Positions 16,636-23,801 of a DNA stretch of 64,000 nt are shown in pieces (position 1 is the first letter of the stretch; every line of letters starts with the position of its first letter). This DNA comes from Cryobacterium glucosi. GTDB taxonomy: Bacteria > Actinomycetota > Actinomycetes > Actinomycetales > Microbacteriaceae. Both the position numbers and the translations under genes were made by a program. The notes beneath the pieces are model-generated. The model was not told where the DNA came from. It made no database searches and worked only from the letters and a program-made list of their open reading frames with translations. Location: assembly GCF_004402235.1 (NCBI RefSeq), contig NZ_SOFS01000015.1, positions 62,001 to 126,000 of the forward strand. The letters run 5' to 3'.

Positions 16636-17936
16636 GAGAGCACCGCAGCTGCGTCGGCGGCGGCCCCGGAGGCCCCGGCACCGGCACGGTCCGCGTCGGC
16701 GTACAGGTCCCAGGCCGCGCCGACTCCCCCGCCGCCCGTGACGGATGCCCCCGCGCGCCGGAGCACCTGTTCGAGCGCCGCAAGGGTGGTCAGCACGGTG
16801 TCCTTGCGGGCGTTGTAGCCCATCACGCCGATCCGCCAGACCTTGCCGTGCAGCGGACCGAAGGAGGTACCGATCTCGATGCCGAAGTCCTCGAGCAGGG
16901 AGCCGCGCACCGCGTCACCGTTGACGCCGTCCGGAATCTCGACCGCGACGACGTTGTTCATCCGGTGGGCCGGGTCGCCGAAGACGGAAAGCCCCAGCCC
17001 GTGCACTCCCGCGAGCATCGCCGAGCCGTGCAGCCGGTGCCGGGCGACGGCGTCCGCCAGCCCCTCCTCGACCAGGAGGCGCGCGCACTCCCGGGCGCCG
17101 TAGAGGGCGGTCGTCGCCTCGGTGTGGTGGTTGAGCCGACGGGGACCCCAGTAGTCGAAGAGCATCGCGAGATCGAAGTAGTTCGAGCGGATCCGGTTGG
17201 ACAGCACCGCGTCCCCGGGTTCGCGGATCCCGGCCTCGATGCTCCGGCGGGATTCGATCACGTCGACGGCGCGGGCCGAGAACGTTGCCGGCGCAGAACC
17301 GGATGGCCCGGCGAGGCACTTCTGCAGGCCGGCGGTCACGGCGTCGAGGCCCCAGGCATCCGCTTCGAAGGTGTTGCCGCCGAGCGAGGCCGTCGCGTCG
17401 GTGTAGAAGAGCACGCCGTGCCTGGCGCAGATGTCGCCGAGCTCGTCGAGCGGCTGGGCGAGGGTCGTCGAGGTGTCGCCGTGCACGATCGCGAGCAGCG
17501 CCGGCCGGGTCTCGATGATCGCCTGTTCGATCGCGGCGGGCGTGAACACGGTGCCCCACGGCACCTCGCGCACGTGCACCTCGGCGCCGACGCGTTCGGC
17601 GATCTCGCGGAGGAGGTGCCCGAAGCGCCCGAAGATGGGCACGAGCACGCGGTCGCCCGGCTGGATCAGCGAGACGAGGGCGGCCTCGATCCCGGCGCGC
17701 GCGGTGCCGTCGATCACGAGGGTCTGTTCATTACCGGTGCGGAATACGTCGCGGTACAGGCCCATCGTTTCGGTCATGTAGCCCGTCATCGCCGGGTCGT
17801 ACTGGCCGACGAGCTGCGCGGACATGGCGCGCAGCACCCGGGGATCCGCGTTGATCGGCCCCGGCCCCATCAGCAGGCGCTGCGGCGGGTTGATCGGAAG
17901 GCTCGGAACGGGGGTCGACTGCAGCGGATACGTCAC
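16632..17936 (-). CDS. pucG: Ureidoglycine-glyoxylate aminotransferase (PucG-like)
   Basis: 434 aa class V PLP aminotransferase. It transfers the amino group of S-ureidoglycine to glyoxylate, giving oxalurate and glycine. GPGPINADPRVLRAM at the start, VHGDTSTT, the PLP Asp in FYTDATASLGG and the Schiff-base Lys K206 in LQKCLAGPSG are diagnostic of the alanine-glyoxylate aminotransferase group. LNHHTEATTALYGARE provides the active-site Asn/His region that in PucG prefers the ureido substrate. About 40 residues at the C-terminus are Ala/Gly rich and not conserved. GTG start at 17936, 9 bp after the amidase stop, with no clear Shine-Dalgarno. Confidence 0.85.
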   Translation of the reverse strand: MTYPLQSTPVPSLPINPPQRLLMGPGPINADPRVLRAMSAQLVGQYDPAMTGYMTETMGLYRDVFRTGNEQTLVIDGTARAGIEAALVSLIQPGDRVLVPIFGRFGHLLREIAERVGAEVHVREVPWGTVFTPAAIEQAIIETRPALLAIVHGDTSTTLAQPLDELGDICARHGVLFYTDATASLGGNTFEADAWGLDAVTAGLQKCLAGPSGSAPATFSARAVDVIESRRSIEAGIREPGDAVLSNRIRSNYFDLAMLFDYWGPRRLNHHTEATTALYGARECARLLVEEGLADAVARHRLHGSAMLAGVHGLGLSVFGDPAHRMNNVVAVEIPDGVNGDAVRGSLLEDFGIEIGTSFGPLHGKVWRIGVMGYNARKDTVLTTLAALEQVLRRAGASVTGGGGVGAAWDLYADADRAGAGASGAAADAAAVLS

Positions 17937-17945
17937 ATCATCAGC

Positions 17946-19592
17946 TTAGGCACGGAGCGTTTCCACGGTGTTACCCACGATCCCCGCCGTGCCGGTCCCG
18001 ACATCCGGCGCGAGTCCGGCGGCCAGCCCCTGAGCGAGGCCTGCGGCATGGTCGAGCAGCGCGAGGTCGCTGTGCCGCGGCCCGAGGAGGCTGAGCCCGA
18101 GCGGCGCCCCTGCGACGGAGAGGCCGGGAAGGGACACGGCGGGGTATCCGCCGATCGCGGCGAGGCAGGTCAGTGAGAGTGTCGCGGTGCGGATCGCTTC
18201 GATCTTGGCCCCTGACGCGGTGCGGGCCGGCGCGGTCGACGAGGCGGAGGGCAGCAGCAGGATCCGGCCGTCGAGGGCCGCGTCGAGCCGTTCCCTGGCC
18301 TCGGCGAGGTCGATCCGGTGCCCGGCGGCTTCGTCCTCGTCGATGAGGGAGGCGAACGCGAAACGGGAGCGCACGTCGGGGCCGAGCGTCCCGGGGTGGG
18401 CGTCGACCCAGTCGCCGTGGGCCCGCCAGGCCTCGGCCGCCTGCACGGTGCGGAAGGTCTCGAACAGGTCGGCGAGCGGGTCGAGGGAGATGATCTCGAC
18501 CGCGGACAGGTGTCCGCTCCTCTCGAGGCGGTCGACCGCGTCGACGAACGCGGCCTGGACGCCCTCGTCCGCGGCGAAGACGGTCTGGGCGCACACGGCG
18601 AACCGGGCGGGCACCGGCAGCTGCCGGTCGGTGTCGAGCGAGGCCGCTGCGGCGGTCCTGAGCACCTCCGGGCCCCTCGCGAGCCAGCCGACCGTGTCGA
18701 ATGAGGGCGCGAGCGGCAGGACCCCGTCGCGGCTGACGGCGCCATGGCTCGTGCGCAGCCCCCAGAGCCCTTGGTACGAGGCCGGCACCCTGATCGACCC
18801 TGCGGTGTCGGTGGCGAGGGCGAGGTCGGCCTGGCCGAGAGCGACGGCGGCGGCCGGCCCGCTTGACGAACCGCCCGGAAGCCCGCCCGGAACGCGCGGA
18901 TTCGGGGGCGTGCCCGAATGCACGTTGGCCCCGGCGATGCTGTACGCGAACTCGTCGGTCTGCGCGATGCCGATCACGCTGGCCCCTGCCCGGAGGAGTG
19001 CGGTCAGCGACGGCGCGCTCGCGGTCGCGGGTGTCGCGCTCTCGAGGTAGGCCGGGTTCCCCGCCCCGACCGCGAACCCGGCCACGTCGAAAAGGTCCTT
19101 GACCGCGACCCGAACGCCCGCGAGGGTCCCGCCGACCTCGCCGGCGACGAGCGGCGTGCCGGCCACCCGCCAGATGCTGCGGTCGATCGCGGGAGCGGAC
19201 GCTGCGACCTGCGCGGTCTCGATCCGCCAGCCCGCGGCTGTCCGGCTCCACAGCTGGGTCACGAGCCCGGCCCCGCCGGCGAACGGCTCGTTCTCCGACA
19301 CGATCAGGGCGTGGTCTGTCCCGATGGCGCGCACGTGCAGCGAGCGGATGCTGCGCCGCACGACACCGGGACGGCCGGCGCGGAACCCGGCGATCGCATC
19401 ACTCCCGACGAGCAGGCCGGCGGCGTCGCCGCGGAGCGTGTGCGGTCCGGGCACGAAGAACCCGGCGAGGGCCCCGAGGTCATTGGCGGCGAGCGCGGCC
19501 TCGTAGTCCTCGAATGCGCTGAGCAGGCCGGCCGGCAGCTCGCCCGTGACCGAGGTCGGCACGAGGTGGGGTGCGAGGGTGCGCTCAGGCAC
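17946..19592 (-). CDS. AtzH/HpxZ-like domain fused to amidase-signature enzyme
   Basis: 548 aa. Residues about 18-130 form an NTF2-like AtzH/DUF3225 domain (FEDYEAALAANDLGALAGFFV, TLRGDAAGLLVGSDAIAGFRAGR, VTQLWSRTAAGWRI). Residues about 140-535 are an amidase-signature domain with K165 (VAVKDLFD), a cis-Ser in PGGSSSGPAAAVA (about 242-243) and S266 (TAGSIRVPAS). In Klebsiella the separate HpxY amidase and HpxZ (DUF3225) belong to urate catabolism; in cyanurate degraders AtzE and AtzH play similar paired roles. By context it should act on oxalurate or a derivative. No small AtzG/HpxX-like subunit is seen nearby. The GTG overlaps the formamidase stop as GTGCCTGA. Confidence 0.8.
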   Translation of the reverse strand: MPERTLAPHLVPTSVTGELPAGLLSAFEDYEAALAANDLGALAGFFVPGPHTLRGDAAGLLVGSDAIAGFRAGRPGVVRRSIRSLHVRAIGTDHALIVSENEPFAGGAGLVTQLWSRTAAGWRIETAQVAASAPAIDRSIWRVAGTPLVAGEVGGTLAGVRVAVKDLFDVAGFAVGAGNPAYLESATPATASAPSLTALLRAGASVIGIAQTDEFAYSIAGANVHSGTPPNPRVPGGLPGGSSSGPAAAVALGQADLALATDTAGSIRVPASYQGLWGLRTSHGAVSRDGVLPLAPSFDTVGWLARGPEVLRTAAAASLDTDRQLPVPARFAVCAQTVFAADEGVQAAFVDAVDRLERSGHLSAVEIISLDPLADLFETFRTVQAAEAWRAHGDWVDAHPGTLGPDVRSRFAFASLIDEDEAAGHRIDLAEARERLDAALDGRILLLPSASSTAPARTASGAKIEAIRTATLSLTCLAAIGGYPAVSLPGLSVAGAPLGLSLLGPRHSDLALLDHAAGLAQGLAAGLAPDVGTGTAGIVGNTVETLRA

Positions 19593-20685
19593 CGAAGTCC
19601 GCCGTCCGGATACGGGCGTGCACGCCCGTGACACGGTCGACGACCTGGGAGATGTTGAAGTCGGTCGCCGCGCTCAGGTAGGCGTACGCGAGGGTCGGGT
19701 CCATGCCGTACCGCGCCCCGAGCAGGGCGATCGCGGCGCGCACACAGGCCCGCATCGCTTCGTCGAGGTCGGGGTCGAGGCCGGTCGGCACGAGGAACTC
19801 GCCCGTCTCGGCGAGCGGTCCGGTCAGTTCGCCGAAGAGTGCCGCCGCCTCGACCGCCGGAATGACGTCGAAGCGGATGCGCACCCGCAGGCTGGCCTCG
19901 AGTGCGGTCAGCGCCACCTCGCCATCGCCCTGGGCGAAGTGCGGGTCGCCGACGTAGGCGAGCGCGCCAGGGACCTGCACGGGCAGGTAGAGCGCGCTGC
20001 CGACGGTGAGCAGGCTGATGTCGAGGTTGCCGCCGTGCGCGCCCGGCGGGACGGAGTGCGGCCGGGTGTCTCCCGCGACGCCGACGCCCATGATGCCGAG
20101 GAACGGGTCGAGCGGGAAGCGCACGACCCGGTCGCCACCGGGAACGAGCGGGAGGGTGCCGAAGAGCGCCCCGGCTTCCGTCCCGAAGTCGGGATCGGTG
20201 TCGACCTCGGTGAACACGGAGACCGTCCCCGGTCCGACGGGGTACTCGCCGGGGAGCGCCCCGCGACCGTGGCGACTCGAGATGACGCCGTACGGCACCC
20301 GGGGAGTCGCCTCGAGCAGGGTCATACGGAGCAGGTCGCCCGGCAGCGCCCCGCGCACCTCGATCGGCCCGGTCACGACGTGCGGGCCGTCCGCCTCAGC
20401 ATCCCGCGGGTAGTTGCTTGCGGCGAGCGCGACGGCATCCGCCAGCACATCGCCCGCTGCGATGCCGTGGCCGCCGAAGAAGGCGAGCGGGTCCCGACCC
20501 TGGTCCTCGAGCAGTCCCTCGTGGCTGAGAGTGTCGATCGTGACTGTGTCACCGGATCCGATCGAGAACACCGCGGCATCCGCTGCGCAGGGCAGGCGTC
20601 CCCACAGCACGGTCTGGGGGGTGGCCGGAAGGTAGTGCCCGGGCGCGATGCTCCCCATGCCGGGCTGCAATACGACGTGCGACAT
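19585..20685 (-). CDS. Formamidase/acetamidase family amidohydrolase
   Basis: 366 aa, FmdA/AmdA family (beta-rich, metal-dependent, unrelated to amidase-signature enzymes). Landmarks are the early GSGDTVTIDTLSHEG, the GPIEVRGALPGDLLRMTLLEA core, GGNLDISLLTVGSALYLPVQVPGA, DPHFAQGDGE and the C-terminal YLSAATDFNISQVVD. It hydrolyses short amides such as formamide; in this operon oxamate or another ureide-derived amide is possible. The ATG at 20685 follows GGAAGG by 7 bases. It is the first gene of the minus-strand operon with the amidase fusion, pucG and allC. Confidence 0.85.
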   Translation of the reverse strand: MSHVVLQPGMGSIAPGHYLPATPQTVLWGRLPCAADAAVFSIGSGDTVTIDTLSHEGLLEDQGRDPLAFFGGHGIAAGDVLADAVALAASNYPRDAEADGPHVVTGPIEVRGALPGDLLRMTLLEATPRVPYGVISSRHGRGALPGEYPVGPGTVSVFTEVDTDPDFGTEAGALFGTLPLVPGGDRVVRFPLDPFLGIMGVGVAGDTRPHSVPPGAHGGNLDISLLTVGSALYLPVQVPGALAYVGDPHFAQGDGEVALTALEASLRVRIRFDVIPAVEAAALFGELTGPLAETGEFLVPTGLDPDLDEAMRACVRAAIALLGARYGMDPTLAYAYLSAATDFNISQVVDRVTGVHARIRTADFGA

Positions 20686-20712
20686 GGGAGCGCCTTCCAG
20701 GAACACGGAAAC

Positions 20713-20727
20713 AAGAACGTGGTTCTT
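20713..20727. promoter_or_regulatory. Palindromic candidate operator upstream of the formamidase operon
   Basis: AAGAACGTGGTTCTT has perfect 6-bp arms around GTG and lies 28 bp before the formamidase ATG, inside the divergent gap with the YoaK-like gene. A repressor bound there would cover the start of the minus-strand transcript. The regulator is not in the window. Confidence 0.4.
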
Positions 20728-20739
20728 CACACTATTGGT

Positions 20740-20755
20740 GCCTCGCGATCGAGGC
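20740..20755. promoter_or_regulatory. Second inverted repeat in the same divergent gap
   Basis: GCCTCG-CGAT-CGAGGC (6-bp arms, 4-bp centre) sits 13 bp beyond the AAGAACGTGGTTCTT palindrome. CAATAGTGT between them on the minus strand is the best AT-rich stretch for a -10. Function is inferred from position only. Confidence 0.3.
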
Positions 20756-20874
20756 TATCTCCCGTTTGCGTGCCATTCGACCAGCCGGTACGTTTCAGGT
20801 CACTGTTGACACGATCGACATGAGTTTTACCTCCAGGAAACAATTGCAGCAGTCCCCGTCCCGAAGGATCACCC

Positions 20875-21582
20875 GTGCTCGAGAAGCTCCGCCGCCATCC
20901 CGCGAACCTCCACCTCGGCCTCATGCTTGCGCTGACGTTCTCCACCGGCCTGGCGGATGCCGTCGGGTACCTCGGGCTCGACAAGGTGTTCACCGGCAAC
21001 ATGACGGGGAACGTCGTCATCCTCGGGATGGCCCTCGCCGGCGCGAGCAACCTGCCTGTGCTCGGCCCGCTGCTCGCCCTGTTCACCTTCATGCTCGGGG
21101 CCGCCGTCGGCGGGCGGGTGCTGCGGCCCGTTGCGATCGGCTGGACGACCCACGCGACGGTGCTGTTCGCGGTGCAGGGCGTGATCATGGCGGGACTGGC
21201 GATCGCCCTGTTCCTCGGGGGCGGGCATCCGCCACAGCCCTTCGACCTGGTGATCACGAGCCTCCTCGCCGCGATGATGGGACTCCAGGCCGGGGTCGCC
21301 CGGCACATCGGGGTCAAGGACGTCACGACGGTCGTCGTGACGTCGACGATCACGGGACTGGCCGCCGACTCGCGGCTCGGCGGCGGAAAGGGCCAGCCCT
21401 GGTTCCGCCGGGTGGCCGCGATCCTGCTGATCTGCGCGGGCGCCGCTGTCGGGGCCCTGCTGCTCTCGGTGCACATCGGCTGGGGCGTCGCCCTCTCTGC
21501 CGTGATCACCCTCGTCGTCGCGTCGCTCGGGCATGCGGCCGGGCGCCCGCACCATGCGCCGGAAAACAGAGCGAGTGCATGA
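20875..21582 (+). CDS. YoaK-like membrane protein (DUF1275)
   Basis: 235 aa with about six hydrophobic helices. ALTFSTGLADAVGYLGLDKVFTGNMTGNVVILGM near the N-terminus is the hallmark of the DUF1275/YoaK family, and GLQAGVARHIGVKDVTTVVVTSTITGLAADS is the second conserved region. Members are uncharacterised inner-membrane proteins suspected to transport small molecules. Divergent transcription from the formamidase operon makes a transport role in ureide or nucleobase use possible but unproven. The start is GTG with GAAGGA upstream. Confidence 0.8.
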   Translation: MLEKLRRHPANLHLGLMLALTFSTGLADAVGYLGLDKVFTGNMTGNVVILGMALAGASNLPVLGPLLALFTFMLGAAVGGRVLRPVAIGWTTHATVLFAVQGVIMAGLAIALFLGGGHPPQPFDLVITSLLAAMMGLQAGVARHIGVKDVTTVVVTSTITGLAADSRLGGGKGQPWFRRVAAILLICAGAAVGALLLSVHIGWGVALSAVITLVVASLGHAAGRPHHAPENRASA

Positions 21583-21631
21583 GTTTCCGGTCTTGGTGGC
21601 GGGAATGACCCCGGCGTGTGAGGCTTAACCG

Positions 21632-21916
21632 GTGCCGAAGACTTCTGAAAAATCGGACCTGCGTGAAGCCGTCTCCCTCGACCGCCCCTGGGTCACCATC
21701 GTGTGGGACGACCCGGTCAACCTGATGTCCTATGTGTCCTACGTGTTCCGCAGCTACTTCGGGGTCGCCCCCGAGGAGGCCGAACGCCTGATGCTGCGGG
21801 TGCACAACTCCGGCAAGGCCATTGTCTCCACCGGGAACCGGGAGTCGATGGAGCGCCACGTCGAGGCGATGCACGGCTTCGGGCTCTGGGCGACGCTCTC
21901 GCGCGAGGACTCCTGA
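21632..21916 (+). CDS. clpS: ATP-dependent Clp protease adaptor ClpS
   Basis: 94 aa. ClpS binds the N-domain of ClpC/ClpA and hands over N-degron substrates. The fold is recognised by [20 protein letters not shown] (the D-D-x-x-N-x N-end-rule pocket), the central His region [13 protein letters not shown], and the C-terminal helix and strand [17 protein letters not shown]. It starts with GTG and is coupled to the DUF2017 gene by a TGATG overlap, an order common in Actinobacteria. Confidence 0.93.
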   Translation: MPKTSEKSDLREAVSLDRPWVTIVWDDPVNLMSYVSYVFRSYFGVAPEEAERLMLRVHNSGKAIVSTGNRESMERHVEAMHGFGLWATLSREDS

Positions 21917-22464
21917 TGCTCTTCACCCGTGACCCGGCCGGAACGGTGTCCGCGAGCTTCGAATCGGTCGAGCTCGGGCTGCTCCGGCTCGCCGCGAGCC
22001 AGCTGATCGAGCTCCTGCTCGCCGCGGAGACCCATGCCCTCGGGACCAGCGCCGATCCCGCGCTGAGACGCCTGCTGCCGGACGCCTACCCTGACGACGC
22101 CGAAGCCTCGGCAGAGTTCCGCCGTTTCACCTCCGGGGATCTCCTCGACGGCAAGCTCGCGAACGCCCGCGTCCTGCTCGCCTCACTCGGCGAGGAACCC
22201 CTCGATGAGATCGCCGACGAACCGTCTCTGCCCTTCCTGGACGACCGCTTCGAGGTTCCGCCGATGCCGATCGCCCTCGACGACGTCGGCGTGCAGTCCT
22301 GGCTGCGCACGCTCACCGACCTCCGGCTCACGCTTGCCGAGCGCCTCCAGATCTCCCCCGACGGCGAACAGCACCTCGACGCCGACGAGGCCCCGCTGCT
22401 CAGCAGCATCTACGAGTGGCTCGGCATGGTCCAGGAGTCCCTCGTCTACGCCATCGACCGCTAG
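21916..22464 (+). CDS. DUF2017 family protein
   Basis: 182 aa, all-helical. It matches the actinobacterial DUF2017 family, which almost always follows clpS; function unknown. Recognisable parts are ESVELGLLRLAASQLIELL at the start, PDAYPDDAEASAEFRRFTSGDL in the middle, and the C-terminal WLGMVQESLVYAIDR. ATG at 21916 overlaps the clpS TGA. Its stop overlaps the stop of the convergent glycosyltransferase gene by 4 bp. Confidence 0.85.
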   Translation: MLFTRDPAGTVSASFESVELGLLRLAASQLIELLLAAETHALGTSADPALRRLLPDAYPDDAEASAEFRRFTSGDLLDGKLANARVLLASLGEEPLDEIADEPSLPFLDDRFEVPPMPIALDDVGVQSWLRTLTDLRLTLAERLQISPDGEQHLDADEAPLLSSIYEWLGMVQESLVYAIDR

Positions 22465-23801
22465 GCGATCGCGACAGGGAGGGCGTCGAGCGCAGTGAGC
22501 GCCTCGTAAGCCCGACGCGGGCCCGCGCCGCCCCGCAGTGAGTCGCTGAGGGCGTCGAGACGCGCGCGGTCGCCGGCCGGAAGCCCGAGCACCGAGAGGA
22601 CTGCGGCGCGGAGCTCGAGGCTCGTCGCGGTGTTGGGCGCGAGCGAGAGCCCGAATCCGCTCGTCTCGACGCCCTCGGCCCCGGCAAACTGGTCGGTGGA
22701 GAACGGCAGCACGAGCAGCGGTACTCCCGCGGTCATCGCCTCGGTCACGCTGTTGTTGCCGCCGTGGGTGACGGCGAGGTCCGCGGCGCCGAGCAGGGCG
22801 ACCTGGGGCAGGAAGCCGCGCACGAGCCAGGCGTCGGGGATCCGGCCGAGCTCGACGGGGTCCGTCGACCCCGTCGCGAGGGCGACCCTGACGGAGAGGC
22901 CGTTGAGGGCATCCGCCACCCGGGCGAGCACGTCGCCGCGCACCGAGAGGAAGCTCCCGAAGCTCACGTAGACGAGGGGACGGTCGTCGCCGGCCGCGAC
23001 GGCGTCGGCGAGCCACGCCTCGACCTCGGCGTCGCGGGCCTCCTCGCGCACCGCGGAACCGAGGAAGACGTGCTGCGGCAGCAGTGCCGTCCGGGCCGGT
23101 GCGTGCAGTTCGGCCGGATAGTTGAGCATCAGCACGTCGCCGGATTCGGTGAAGGCGTCACGGCTCGGCTCGGCCGCCGGGTCGAGTTCGAGCAGGGCGG
23201 CGTTCCACTGGGCGGTGAAGGTGTCACGCACCGCCTCGCAGGTGCTGTGAAGCCCGGCGAGGTCGTCCGGCTCCGGCGCGAAGGCATCGGGCCAGGCGGA
23301 CGGGAAGCCATAGACCTCGGTGCCGACCGGAAGGGCGCTCGGGTGCCCGAGCACGACGTCGGCGTGGCGGATGCCGGCGCTCACGAGCGCGAGGCGGGCG
23401 CTGAAGGCCAGGTGGTCGACGATGATCTGGTCGGGGCGCACCTCGGCGACGATGCGCTGCACCTCCCTGGCGATCTCGACCGGGTTCCAGAGCAGGTCGT
23501 TGCTGCGTGCCTCGGCCTGGAACTGCAGAGTCGGCACGAGGCCGAGCCTCGTCGCGGCGAAGAAGCCGCGGAGGGATTCGTCCTCACCGCTCGGCTGCTG
23601 TTCCGCCCGGATGGTGCCGGGGTTCGAACCGCGGCCGAGTTGCAGGTTCACCCGTTCGAAGCCGAACTCGGCGACGATTCCGGCCGTCGCGGGGCCGCTC
23701 GCGACGACGACCCGTTCCCCGGCGGCCTGCCAGGCCGTGCCCAGGGTCGCGAGCGGGAACAGGTGCGAGGCGTAGTCGGGGCTGATGATGAGCAGGGTCA
23801 T
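22461..23801 (-). CDS. Glycosyltransferase family 1 (MGT/UGT-like)
   Basis: 446 aa, GT-B fold. The N-terminal half has the acceptor-side pattern ISPDYASHLFPLATLGTAWQAAGERVVVASGP; the C-terminal half has the nucleotide-sugar donor signature LPQVALLGAADLAVTHGGNNSVTEAMTAGVPLLVLPFSTDQFAGAEGVE, typical of macrolide or flavonoid type transferases that glycosylate small lipophilic acceptors. Sugar and acceptor are not predictable. Its ATG overlaps the stop of the HEAT-glycosyltransferase gene (4 bp), so the two are co-translated. Confidence 0.85.
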   Translation of the reverse strand: MTLLIISPDYASHLFPLATLGTAWQAAGERVVVASGPATAGIVAEFGFERVNLQLGRGSNPGTIRAEQQPSGEDESLRGFFAATRLGLVPTLQFQAEARSNDLLWNPVEIAREVQRIVAEVRPDQIIVDHLAFSARLALVSAGIRHADVVLGHPSALPVGTEVYGFPSAWPDAFAPEPDDLAGLHSTCEAVRDTFTAQWNAALLELDPAAEPSRDAFTESGDVLMLNYPAELHAPARTALLPQHVFLGSAVREEARDAEVEAWLADAVAAGDDRPLVYVSFGSFLSVRGDVLARVADALNGLSVRVALATGSTDPVELGRIPDAWLVRGFLPQVALLGAADLAVTHGGNNSVTEAMTAGVPLLVLPFSTDQFAGAEGVETSGFGLSLAPNTATSLELRAAVLSVLGLPAGDRARLDALSDSLRGGAGPRRAYEALTALDALPVAIA

